Origin: Streptomyces sp. SID13031
GTDB taxonomy: Bacteria; Actinomycetota; Actinomycetes; Propionibacteriales; Kribbellaceae
NCBI RefSeq assembly: GCF_010548305.1
Contig: NZ_JAAGLV010000017.1
Coordinates: 1-64,000, forward strand
DNA: 64,000 nt
Direction of reading: 5' to 3'
The position numbers were made by a program, and so were the translations under genes. The first letter of the stretch is position 1; each line of letters starts with the position of its first letter. Below the pieces are notes generated by a model that was not told the DNA's origin, did not search any database, and was given only the letters and a program-made list of their open reading frames with translations. Positions 1 to 7,553 of this stretch are shown here, in pieces.

Positions 1-145
1 GCCCGCCGCCCGCCGCCCGCCGCCCGCCGCCCGCCGCCCGCCGCCCACCACCGACCACCACCGACCACCACCGACCACCGACCACCGACCACCGACCACC
101 GACCACCCACCGCCCACCGCCCACCGCCCACCGCCGACCGCCCGC
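1..145. repeat. Heptamer-based low-complexity tandem repeat
   Basis: The first 47 bases are a near-perfect array of the 7-mer GCCCGCC. It then drifts through CCACCGA/GACCACC units and back to CACCGCC units while keeping a 7-bp (partly 10-bp) period. There is no spacer structure, so it is not a CRISPR array, and no coding frame fits. The array probably continues to the left of the window. Such repeats grow by slippage; a function is not apparent. Confidence 0.9.
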
Positions 146-164
146 GCCGCCCGCGGCCAGGCTC

Positions 165-309
165 CACTTTGTGCACGGGCTGAGCGTCCGTCGCCGCGAT
201 CCACGCTCACGTCGTGCACAAGGTCGCCCGACCCCTTGCGCCAGGTTTCACTTTGTGCGCGACGTGAGCAACCAGACCCGGGCCAAGTGCTCACGTCGTG
301 CACAAAGTG
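165..309. repeat. Four alternating copies of a 21-bp motif (intergenic inverted repeats)
   Basis: A 21-bp unit beginning CACTTTGTGC and ending GACGTGAGC occurs at 165-185 (forward), 205-225 (reverse), 249-269 (forward) and 289-309 (reverse). The starts are 40, 44 and 40 bp apart. Copies 3 and 4 differ at one position as reverse complements; copies 1 and 2 carry a few changes. The alternation lets neighbouring units pair as hairpins. The stretch 310-394 is only G-rich filler with a short direct repeat CTAGTGGTG near the pheA stop. The layout resembles REP/BIME-type elements, and no coding potential is evident. Confidence 0.8.
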
Positions 310-394
310 GCTCGCGGCGCGAGGGGCGCGGCGCGAGGGCGCGGCGAGGGGCGCGGCGGGCGCGCGGGGCGAGGTGGGGGGCTAGTGGTGGGGG

Positions 395-1294
395 CTAGTG
401 GTGCGGGCGGAGGGCCCGGTTGGCGGCTGGTTCGGCGATCTGCTCGCGGAACGGGTGAGCAGGGTAGACGCCGAGCAGGCGGACCTCGACGGAGAAGAAG
501 GCGAGCTCCTCCAGCGCGAGGGCGACGTTCGGGTCCTCGGGGTGGCCCTCGACGTCGGCATAGAACTGGGTCGCGAAGAACGAGCCGCCGAGCTGGTAGC
601 TCTCCAGCTTGGTCATGTTGACGCCGTTCGTCGCGAAGCCGCCCATCGCCTTGTAGAGCGCGGCGGGCACGTTCCGGACCCGGTAGACGAAGCTCGTGAT
701 CGTCGGCCCCGAGCCGGCCGCGGGCACCTGCGGCTCGCGGGACAGCACCAGGAACCGGGTGGTGTTGTGGTGCTCGTCCTCGACGTCCTCGGCCAGGATG
801 TCCAGCCTGTAGAGCCCGGCCGCGGCGACCGGCGAGAGCGCGGCGACGGTCGGGTCTTCGAGCTCCGAGACCTCGCGGGCCGCACCGGCGGTGTCGTCGG
901 CGACGACCGTCGACCAGCCGTGCTCACGGATGATCTTGCGGCACTGGCCGAGCGCGTGCACGTGGCTGCGGACGGTCTTGATCGACTCGATCGCAGTACC
1001 GGGGGTGGCCAGCAGCTGGAAGTGGATCGGCAGGAAGAACTCGCCGATGATGTGCAGCCCGGAGTCCGGCAGCAGGTGGTGGATGTCCGCCACCCGGCCG
1101 GCGATCGAGTTGTCCACCGGGATCATCGCCAGCCCGGCGCGACCAGTGCTGACCGCTTCGAGGGCGTCCTCGAAGGTCGTACAGGGCAGCTGTTCGCGGT
1201 CGGGAAACATCTCGGTGCACGCCATCGCCGAATTGGCTCCTGGCTCACCCTGGTACGCGATAGGTCCGTCCACGGTTTCCCAGCCTAGTGCCAC
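395..1294 (-). CDS. pheA: Prephenate dehydratase
   Basis: Converts prephenate to phenylpyruvate in phenylalanine biosynthesis (cytosolic). The 299-aa protein has the usual monofunctional layout: a periplasmic-binding-protein-like catalytic domain to about residue 195, then a C-terminal ACT domain that senses phenylalanine. The signature HNTTRF, with the catalytic Thr before Arg-Phe, is near residue 177, and the ACT core reads GFATNGVNMTKLESY. No chorismate mutase domain is fused. The start is GTG with a GGTGAGACAGG purine stretch upstream. It lies 18 nt after the plsC-type gene on the same strand, so both probably share a transcript. Confidence 0.95.
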   Translation of the reverse strand: MALGWETVDGPIAYQGEPGANSAMACTEMFPDREQLPCTTFEDALEAVSTGRAGLAMIPVDNSIAGRVADIHHLLPDSGLHIIGEFFLPIHFQLLATPGTAIESIKTVRSHVHALGQCRKIIREHGWSTVVADDTAGAAREVSELEDPTVAALSPVAAAGLYRLDILAEDVEDEHHNTTRFLVLSREPQVPAAGSGPTITSFVYRVRNVPAALYKAMGGFATNGVNMTKLESYQLGGSFFATQFYADVEGHPEDPNVALALEELAFFSVEVRLLGVYPAHPFREQIAEPAANRALRPHH

Positions 1295-1312
1295 CCTGTC
1301 TCACCCCTTGAC

Positions 1313-2116
1313 TCAGGTGTCCGACTTGCGGACTTTCTTGGGGGCGCCGGTGGTCGCCCGGCCCTCCAGCGACTTGGCCTTGGTGGCGTACATGTCGACG
1401 TACTCCTGGCCGGACAGTTCCATGATCCGGTACATGATCTCGTCGGTGACGGCGCGCAGGATGAGCCGGTCGCCCTCCATCCCCTCATACCGGGAGAAGT
1501 CCAGCGGCTCGCCGAACTTGATCGTCGGCGAGGCCAGCGAAGCGACCACCTTGCCCGGGGGAGCGACCACGTCGGTGCCGATCACGCCGACCGGGATCAC
1601 CGGGACGCGGGCCTCCAGCGCGAGCCGGGCGACGCCGGTCCGGCCCTTGTAGAGCTTGCCGTCGTGGGAGCGGGTGCCCTCGGGGTAGATGCCGAACAGG
1701 TCGCCGCGTTCCAGCACCTTCAGGCCGGCTTTGATCGCGCCCTCGGACGCCGAGCCGCCGGACCGGTCGATGGGGACCTGGCCGGTGCCCTTGAAGAAGC
1801 CGCGCTGGAACCGGCCCTTGATCCCGGCCCCGGTGAAGTAGTCCGACTTGGCGACGAAGGTGACCCGGCGGCGCAGCACCAGCGGCATGAAGATCCAGTC
1901 CGCGTAGGACAGGTGGTTGCTCGCGATGATCGCCGGACCGATCTCGGGGATGTTCTCGCCGCCCTCCACCTTCGGGCGGAAGATGCGCTTGACCGGCGGG
2001 CCGACCACGACGTTCTTCAGCACCCAGTAGATGCCCTTGCCATCGCCGTCACCGGCGTTGTCGACCGAGCGCTCCGGCTCCGGCTCGAACTGCGGCGACT
2101 GTGCCGGTTCCGTCAT
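1313..2116 (-). CDS. 1-acyl-sn-glycerol-3-phosphate acyltransferase (PlsC family)
   Basis: Predicted to transfer an acyl chain to lysophosphatidic acid in phospholipid synthesis at the membrane face. The 267-aa protein shows acyltransferase motif I NHLSYAD (His68, Asp73) and motif III YPEGTRS (Glu146), plus a basic tail KKVRKSD. An open frame extends further upstream, but the ATG at 2116 is preceded by GGAAAGGA at proper spacing and the extension has no family match, so this start is preferred. It is upstream of pheA in the same direction. Its acyl acceptor cannot be decided from sequence. Confidence 0.9.
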   Translation of the reverse strand: MTEPAQSPQFEPEPERSVDNAGDGDGKGIYWVLKNVVVGPPVKRIFRPKVEGGENIPEIGPAIIASNHLSYADWIFMPLVLRRRVTFVAKSDYFTGAGIKGRFQRGFFKGTGQVPIDRSGGSASEGAIKAGLKVLERGDLFGIYPEGTRSHDGKLYKGRTGVARLALEARVPVIPVGVIGTDVVAPPGKVVASLASPTIKFGEPLDFSRYEGMEGDRLILRAVTDEIMYRIMELSGQEYVDMYATKAKSLEGRATTGAPKKVRKSDT

Positions 2117-2303
2117 CGATGTCCTTTCCTCACGTTTCCCCGAGCCCTCATGATGCCGTACGGCGCCCCGGCCCGCTCCTGGCCGCTGGCAAGTTTCGCC
2201 GCGCGGGAACCGCTGACAACTCCGGGGCCGGCTTCGTAGGCTTCTCACGGCGGGCTCGCCGCGAGCCATTCCGGGGCGCTGGGGAACTGGGGAGGGCCGG
2301 GTT

Positions 2304-4631
2304 GTGAGGACTCGTTTCAAGGCCGGACGTCTGATCGCGTTGCTGGGTGTCGCCGCAGCGGCCTTCGGCGGTGTCCCGCTGGCGGCCAGTGCGGGGGAGC
2401 CCGCCGCGGCGCCCCTCGTGGCAGGCGCGGCGACGGTGGTGCCGTTGCAGGTGACCGGGCCGGCGTCCTCGCGGTTCAACCTGGTGGTGATGGGTGACGG
2501 TTACACGGCCGCCGATCTGCCGAAGTTCCGCGAGCAGGTGGACAAGCACCTGAACGTGCTCTGGAGCATCGAGCCGTTCAAGACCTATCGCAACTACATC
2601 AACGTGTACGCCGTCGAGATCCCCTCGCCCGAGAGCGGTGTCGACTGCGACCCCAACCTGACCTCGCCCAAGGTCGACACCCCGCTCCAGATGGGCTTCT
2701 GGGGTGGCTGCAACCCGGGGTCCGTCCAGCGCCTCCTCACGGTCAGCGCGACCGCCGCGGCGCAGTACGCCGATCTGGTTCCCGGCACGACCACGGCCAA
2801 CCGGCAGATTCTTGCTATCGGCAACAGCAACACGTACGGCGGCGCGGGTGGTACCTACGCGACGGCGTCCGGTGGCAACGCGCTCTCCGCGCTGATCACG
2901 CCGCACGAGCTCGGCCACTCGCTCGGCGGGCTCCAGGACGAGTACGACTACTACGCTCGCGGCGACCGCGGGGCGGCGTACGAGGGTCCCGAGCCCTCGT
3001 CGATCCACCACACGCTGCTGACCGAACAGCAGTTGCTCGACCAGCAGAAGAAGTGGTTCCGCTGGCTGGGGGAGCCGTCCGAATCCGGCGGTCCGATCGG
3101 CCGCTACGAGGCGGGCATGTACGCCGGCAGCGGCGTCTGGCGGCCCAGCAAGCACTCGATGATGAAGGTCCTCGGCTACTACTTCGACCAGGTCTCCCGC
3201 GAACGCATGACCCAGCGAATCTCCTCCCGAGCCACCCTCATCCAAGCCAGCACCCCACCCGGCCCAGTAACCCCCACCCAGGTCGTCTGGCTCCAAACCC
3301 TCCACCCCGCCAGCCACGAGTTGACAGTCACCTGGACCCTCGACAACACCCCCCTCCCCACCAACAACCAACGCTCCATCAACCTGAGCACCGTCCCTCT
3401 CACCCCCGCCCCCCACACCCTGACCGCCAAAATCACCGACCCCACCACCTTCGTCCGAGACCCCGCAGTAAAAGCCTCCCCAGCCCTCACCGCCACCCGC
3501 ACCTGGACCATCACCCCAGCCCCAGCCCCAGCCCCAGCCCCAGCCCCAGCCCCAGCTGCCGCCGCCGTCCAGCCGACTTTCACCACCTCGACCTCTACCG
3601 AGCACCCGGTGAATGCGGATGAGGTGGTTTATGTGGAGACGACCCAGTCGGACACCGAGCAGCCCCCGGTCGAGTGGCGGGTCGACGGAGTGGTGACACC
3701 CAACCCGGGCAACGACCGCGACCTCCCTCTCGCCCCGCTCAACCTCACCGGCCGCCACACCCTCACCGCCACCACCGGCACGGACACCCGCACCTGGGAG
3801 ATCGACGGCGCAGGCCCGACCGTCGACCCCACCCTGTCCAAGCCACTCCTCAAGATCACCAAGCCCACCGGCCCGGAGTACATCTACAACGACGCCTTCA
3901 CGATGGGCCTCAAGGCCACGGACGACAGCGCCGGTTACGTCGTACCGGAGTTCCGCGTCGACGGTGATGGTTGGTACAACTACTACGGCTGGCCCACCGA
4001 CGCCAACGCCCCCTTCAAGTTCACCGCCGAGGGCACCGAGATCGACCAGCTCGTCTACGGCAAGCTCGGCGCCCCCCGGGTCGTCCCATGGGACAACGTC
4101 CCCTCGGGCTACGGCCGCCACCAGGTCGAGTACCGCGCGATCGATGCCCCCGGCAACATCGCCACCCCGGGCCGGTTCGCCGTCACGTTGTTGCGCCCCG
4201 CACCGACCTGCACCACCACCATCACCGGCATCCGCAACGGCCCGCTCACAGTGGATTCCGGCGTGACCTGCCTGACCAATGCCACCATCAACGGCCCGGT
4301 CGCAGTCCGCGAAGGCGCCTCACTGGTTGCCACCGACACCAAAATCTCCGGCCCGGTCAACGCCACCAAAGCGGCAGACCTCCACCTGCTCCGTACGGCG
4401 GTCAGCGGCCCGGTGACCCTCACCGGTACCACCCGAAGCGCAGTCCTGGTCGGTACGACCGTCAGCGGCCCGGTCTCCGTGACCAAGGCGAGCACGTCGG
4501 ACCCCGTAGTACTGGCCGGCAACACCATCAACGGCCCGCTGACCTGCTCCTCCAACGCGGCCGCACCGAGCAACCTGCAGGCCCCCAACCACGTCTCCGG
4601 CCCCCGAGCCGGCCAATGCAGCGGCCTCTGA
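2304..4631 (+). CDS. Secreted M64-family metallopeptidase with Ala-Pro linker and C-terminal repeat region
   Basis: A 775-aa exported zinc peptidase. The N-terminus has a signal peptide (residues 1 to about 30, ending AASAG). The M64 (IgA-peptidase) catalytic domain follows, with an opening FNLVVMGDGYT and the zinc motif HELGHSLGGLQDEYDY starting at His201 (ligands His201, His205; catalytic Glu202). An (Ala-Pro)n linker encoded by a CCCCAG-type repeat lies at about 403-415. Ig-like modules then lead to a C-terminal region of about 130 aa with recurring N/S-G-P-V/L-T steps (NGPLTVDSG, NGPVAV, SGPVTL, SGPVSV), suggestive of a beta-helix. The GTG start has GGGGAGGG upstream. It is divergent from plsC; the substrate is unknown. 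Confidence 0.9.
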   Translation: MRTRFKAGRLIALLGVAAAAFGGVPLAASAGEPAAAPLVAGAATVVPLQVTGPASSRFNLVVMGDGYTAADLPKFREQVDKHLNVLWSIEPFKTYRNYINVYAVEIPSPESGVDCDPNLTSPKVDTPLQMGFWGGCNPGSVQRLLTVSATAAAQYADLVPGTTTANRQILAIGNSNTYGGAGGTYATASGGNALSALITPHELGHSLGGLQDEYDYYARGDRGAAYEGPEPSSIHHTLLTEQQLLDQQKKWFRWLGEPSESGGPIGRYEAGMYAGSGVWRPSKHSMMKVLGYYFDQVSRERMTQRISSRATLIQASTPPGPVTPTQVVWLQTLHPASHELTVTWTLDNTPLPTNNQRSINLSTVPLTPAPHTLTAKITDPTTFVRDPAVKASPALTATRTWTITPAPAPAPAPAPAPAAAAVQPTFTTSTSTEHPVNADEVVYVETTQSDTEQPPVEWRVDGVVTPNPGNDRDLPLAPLNLTGRHTLTATTGTDTRTWEIDGAGPTVDPTLSKPLLKITKPTGPEYIYNDAFTMGLKATDDSAGYVVPEFRVDGDGWYNYYGWPTDANAPFKFTAEGTEIDQLVYGKLGAPRVVPWDNVPSGYGRHQVEYRAIDAPGNIATPGRFAVTLLRPAPTCTTTITGIRNGPLTVDSGVTCLTNATINGPVAVREGASLVATDTKISGPVNATKAADLHLLRTAVSGPVTLTGTTRSAVLVGTTVSGPVSVTKASTSDPVVLAGNTINGPLTCSSNAAAPSNLQAPNHVSGPRAGQCSGL

Positions 4632-4635
4632 CCGC

Positions 4636-5870
4636 CTACTCGAAGATGGCCCTGCGCACGGGCGGCACCAATCCGCAGAAGCGGAAGAACCCACGTGCCG
4701 TCCGGCGCAGGACCCGGCTCCGGGAAGCCGCCAGTTTCGTGTACCGCTGCGCCTCCGCAGCCGCGCCGAACCCGTGCGCCCGCATGGCCGACTCGTAGCC
4801 CCGAACAGCCTCAACCAACGACCGCTCACCGCTCTGTACCGCCGTCAGCGCGGCGCAGAGCGTCCGGGCGTCGAACAGTGCAGCGTTCCCACCAAGCCCG
4901 CCGACCGGCGGCATCGGATGGATCGCGTCACCCAACAGCGTCACCGGGCGGCTCTCCCAACCGCTGACTCGCTGCCCGGCGGTGAAATCGAAGCTCTGGA
5001 TCGACGACGGGTCGGACTCGCCGACCAGCCGCCGGAGGTCGGGATGCCAGCCGCCCAGGCGGGCCAGAACGTGACCCTGCAGGTCGGCCGGCAACGCCGA
5101 GCGATGAGCGACATAGGCCCACATCACGTAGTCCGAGTCGGTGGTGTCCGAGGGGTCGCGGCGCCGGAACACCGACGTGAACAGGAAGTCCCGCCGGGGC
5201 AGGATCATGTTCTTGCTGCTGGTCAGCTGCACCGGTAGCCAGGCCTCGGTCTCTGGCGTGAGCGCGAGCTTCCCACCGATCCCGATCGCCCGCGGATCGG
5301 CGTACCCGGCAGCCGGCAGCAGCTGCCGCCGAACCACTGATCGCACCCCGTCCGCGCCGACCAGTACGTCGCCGGTCGCGGTGCTGCCGTCGTCGAAAGT
5401 CGCTGTCACCGCCCCGGATGCAGAGACCTCGTAGCCGGTGAAGACCTTCCCGAAGCGCACGACGGTCCCCAGCCCGGACAACAAGATGGCGCGCAGGCTG
5501 ACCCGGCTGACCGAGTGCACGGCGCGCACCGGATCCGACGAGTCCGCGTTGCTGTACTCCCGCATCAGCAATCGCAACTGCTCGTCGAAAACCCCATCCC
5601 TGGCCCTGGATCGCCTGCTGTAGCGACGAATCGGTCCCACAACGCACTGGGCAGACAGTGATGGAGCGCCTCGCTCCCGACGGGCTCGATGTTCAACCGG
5701 TACCCCTGCGTCCGCGCATCGGGTGCGTCGTCGCGCTCGAAGACGGTGACGTCCATACCGGCCCGGTGCAGCCCCTGGGCCAGGCAAAGTCCGCCGATGC
5801 CACCCCCGATGACGAGCACTCGAAGGCGGCGCCCGCGATTGTGCTCGTCCCACCCCGCGAGCCGGTCCAT
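4636..5870 (-). pseudogene. FAD-dependent monooxygenase, broken by a one-base frameshift
   Basis: Encodes a PHBH-fold flavoprotein monooxygenase in two frames. The N-terminal part (from ATG 5870) has the Rossmann FAD motif VLVIGGGIGG and VTVFERD. The C-terminal part has VLVGADGVRS (DG motif) and GDAIHPMPPVGGLGGN (GD motif, FAD ribityl site). The frames meet at the run CCCC at 5592-5595 (GGGG on the coding strand); one extra G would join MG to VFDEQLRLL and give an intact protein of about 411 aa. It could be a true mutation or an assembly error. Its ATG overlaps the TetR stop (ATGA), so the pair is an operon and TetR probably controls it. It converges with the M64 gene, 4 nt apart. Confidence 0.85.
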
Positions 5871-6424
5871 CAGCCGGCCAGCCTGAGCGCGAGGGAGCGC
5901 AGTACGGCGTCCGCGGTGGCCGGGTTGAGGCTGGCGCCCTTGACCGCGCCGATGATCAGGTCAGCCGTCGTCGTCGCCGGTGTGTCCGGTGCTGCCTGGG
6001 CTTCCTCGATCAGCGTGATCAGCGACTTCCGCCACCCCGCTTCGCGGCTCGCCACGAGTTCTGCGACCTCGGGATCGCGCATCGCCCTGAGATCCAGCTC
6101 CCGTAGTACGACGAAAAGCTCGGGGTTCTCGGTGATCTTGGCGCCCTGCGTGTGCAGGTGCTCGCGGAGGCGCTCGGCCGGGTCGCCGTCCGCCGGGGTG
6201 GCGCGCAACTGAGCGGTCGCGTAGTCGGCGACGGCGGTGATCAGGTCCTGCTTGCCAGGGAAGTAGTGATGGATCGTCGTGTGGTCGATCCCCGCCGCCG
6301 CGGCCACCGCGCGCAGCCGCAGCCCACCGATCCCGTGCTCGACGATGCCCTGGAACGCCGCCCGCACCAGCGCCTCGCGACGCTCGACCCCGGCCGCCTG
6401 CAGTCCCCGTTTCGTCCCCGCCAT
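5870..6424 (-). CDS. TetR/AcrR-family transcriptional regulator
   Basis: A 184-aa repressor-type protein. The N-terminal HTH has the recognition region GIDHTTIHHYFPGKQDLI, typical of TetR; the remainder is the helical ligand domain with a C-terminal TetR_C-like segment. The ATG at 6424 has GAGAGGGGAAA upstream. It is translationally coupled to the downstream flavin monooxygenase, so the ligand may be the monooxygenase substrate. A perfect inverted repeat just upstream (6434-6459) is the likely autoregulatory operator. Confidence 0.9.
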   Translation of the reverse strand: MAGTKRGLQAAGVERREALVRAAFQGIVEHGIGGLRLRAVAAAAGIDHTTIHHYFPGKQDLITAVADYATAQLRATPADGDPAERLREHLHTQGAKITENPELFVVLRELDLRAMRDPEVAELVASREAGWRKSLITLIEEAQAAPDTPATTTADLIIGAVKGASLNPATADAVLRSLALRLAG

Positions 6425-6433
6425 CACTTTCCC

Positions 6434-6459
6434 CTCTCCACCAACCACTTGGTGGAGAG
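6434..6459. promoter_or_regulatory. Probable TetR operator
   Basis: CTCTCCACCAA (6434-6444) and TTGGTGGAGAG (6449-6459) form a perfect 11-bp inverted repeat with a 4-bp centre, 10 bp upstream of the TetR start codon. This is the expected position and geometry for autoregulation. That this TetR is the binder is an inference. Confidence 0.75.
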
Positions 6460-6580
6460 AATGACGGGGGACCGGCCCGGTTGTCAACCACCGCGGCGCC
6501 ACAGCCTCCCGGTACGCCGGATCGCGCCGAGCTGGGCCGGAGATGCGAGGCGACGGCGGTTCAGCTGCGAGAATGCCGCT

Positions 6581-7408
6581 GTGGCACCAGTACAGGCTCC
6601 GCCGTCCCAGCAGCTCCCCGCGGTCCAGAAGTTGCGGATCCGCTTCGCCAAGCGCGGGCGGCTGCGATTCACCTCGCACCGCGACTTCCAGCGCGCGTTC
6701 GAGCGGGCCGTCCGGCGGGCCGAGCTCCCGGTGGCGTTCTCGCACGGCTTCAGTCCGCACCCGAAGATCTCGTACGCCGGTGCCGCGCCGACCGGAGCCG
6801 CCTCGGAGGCGGAGTACCTGGAGATCTCGCTCACACACGAGCGCGACGCCGAGCAGGTCCGGGCCGACCTGGACGAGGCATTGCCGCCCGGACTGGACGT
6901 GGTCGAGGTGGTCGTCGCCGGGCCGGGAGCGCTGGCCGACCAGCTGGAGGCCAGCGAGTGGCTGATCGCATTGCCAGGCGTGGATCCGGCCGAGGCCGAG
7001 CCGGCCGTCGCGGCGTTCCTCGCCCGGGAGGAAATTCTGGTCGAGCGCATGACCAAACGGGGGCTTCGCTCGTTCGATTGTCGGGAGGCCGTTCTCCGAC
7101 TCACCGTCGGCAGTGAACCGGTGCCGGTTGCGACGTGTGCGATACTGCAAGTGGTGTTACGGCACGGAACCCCGGCCGTGAGACCCGACGATGTTCTCGC
7201 CGGCGTACTGCAACTAGCGACGCTCCCGGTGACGGGCCCGGCTCTTCTGACCAGGCTCGCCCAGGGCCCGCTCAGCGCGGAAACCGGCACTGTGGACGAT
7301 CCGCTCGCTCGTGACCGCGACGCCACCCAGGCGACCGCGACCGGCCAGGCGGTTGACCAGCAGACGCATGTAGCGGAGGGCGACGCCGCCGCTCCAGTAG
7401 TGCCCTGA
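6581..7408 (+). CDS. TIGR03936/DUF2344 radical-SAM-associated protein
   Basis: A 275-aa protein of the family normally encoded next to, or fused with, a B12-binding radical SAM protein (TIGR03960) and just upstream of RNase E/G. The diagnostic N-terminal segment is RFAKRGRLRFTSHRD followed by AFSHGFSPHPKISYA. Its biochemical role is not established; a link to RNA or cofactor modification has been suggested by neighbourhood. The GTG start at 6581 is chosen because the conserved domain begins about 16 residues later; no clear Shine-Dalgarno is seen. The last 50 residues are Ala/Thr/Asp-rich. The radical SAM partner gene is absent here, its place being taken by the TetR/monooxygenase pair. Confidence 0.8.
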   Translation: MAPVQAPPSQQLPAVQKLRIRFAKRGRLRFTSHRDFQRAFERAVRRAELPVAFSHGFSPHPKISYAGAAPTGAASEAEYLEISLTHERDAEQVRADLDEALPPGLDVVEVVVAGPGALADQLEASEWLIALPGVDPAEAEPAVAAFLAREEILVERMTKRGLRSFDCREAVLRLTVGSEPVPVATCAILQVVLRHGTPAVRPDDVLAGVLQLATLPVTGPALLTRLAQGPLSAETGTVDDPLARDRDATQATATGQAVDQQTHVAEGDAAAPVVP

Positions 7409-7553
7409 GGGCGCTGCAAGGAGCGGATCCAGAAGGCTTCCGCCGTACCGGATTTGCACCCGGCAGCGGCGAACCGTGACCGCCAGCTGGCAGCGCCGGA
7501 CCCGTGACAGGGGCCGCAGGGTGCGCCGGAGGGCCTGAGGAGACCCGCACCAC

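Noticed and set aside
1..145. CRISPR-like array
   Set aside because: Units are 7 bp and contiguous, without spacers of constant length.
2148..4121. A 657-codon open frame opposite the M64 peptidase gene
   Set aside because: It arises from the G/C-biased codon use and the Ala-Pro linker repeat of the real gene; it has no family features, RBS or sensible composition.
5588..5600. Programmed frameshift in the monooxygenase gene
   Set aside because: No family precedent, no stimulating structure seen, and the slip would need insertion-type reading at a simple G run; mutation or sequence error is simpler.
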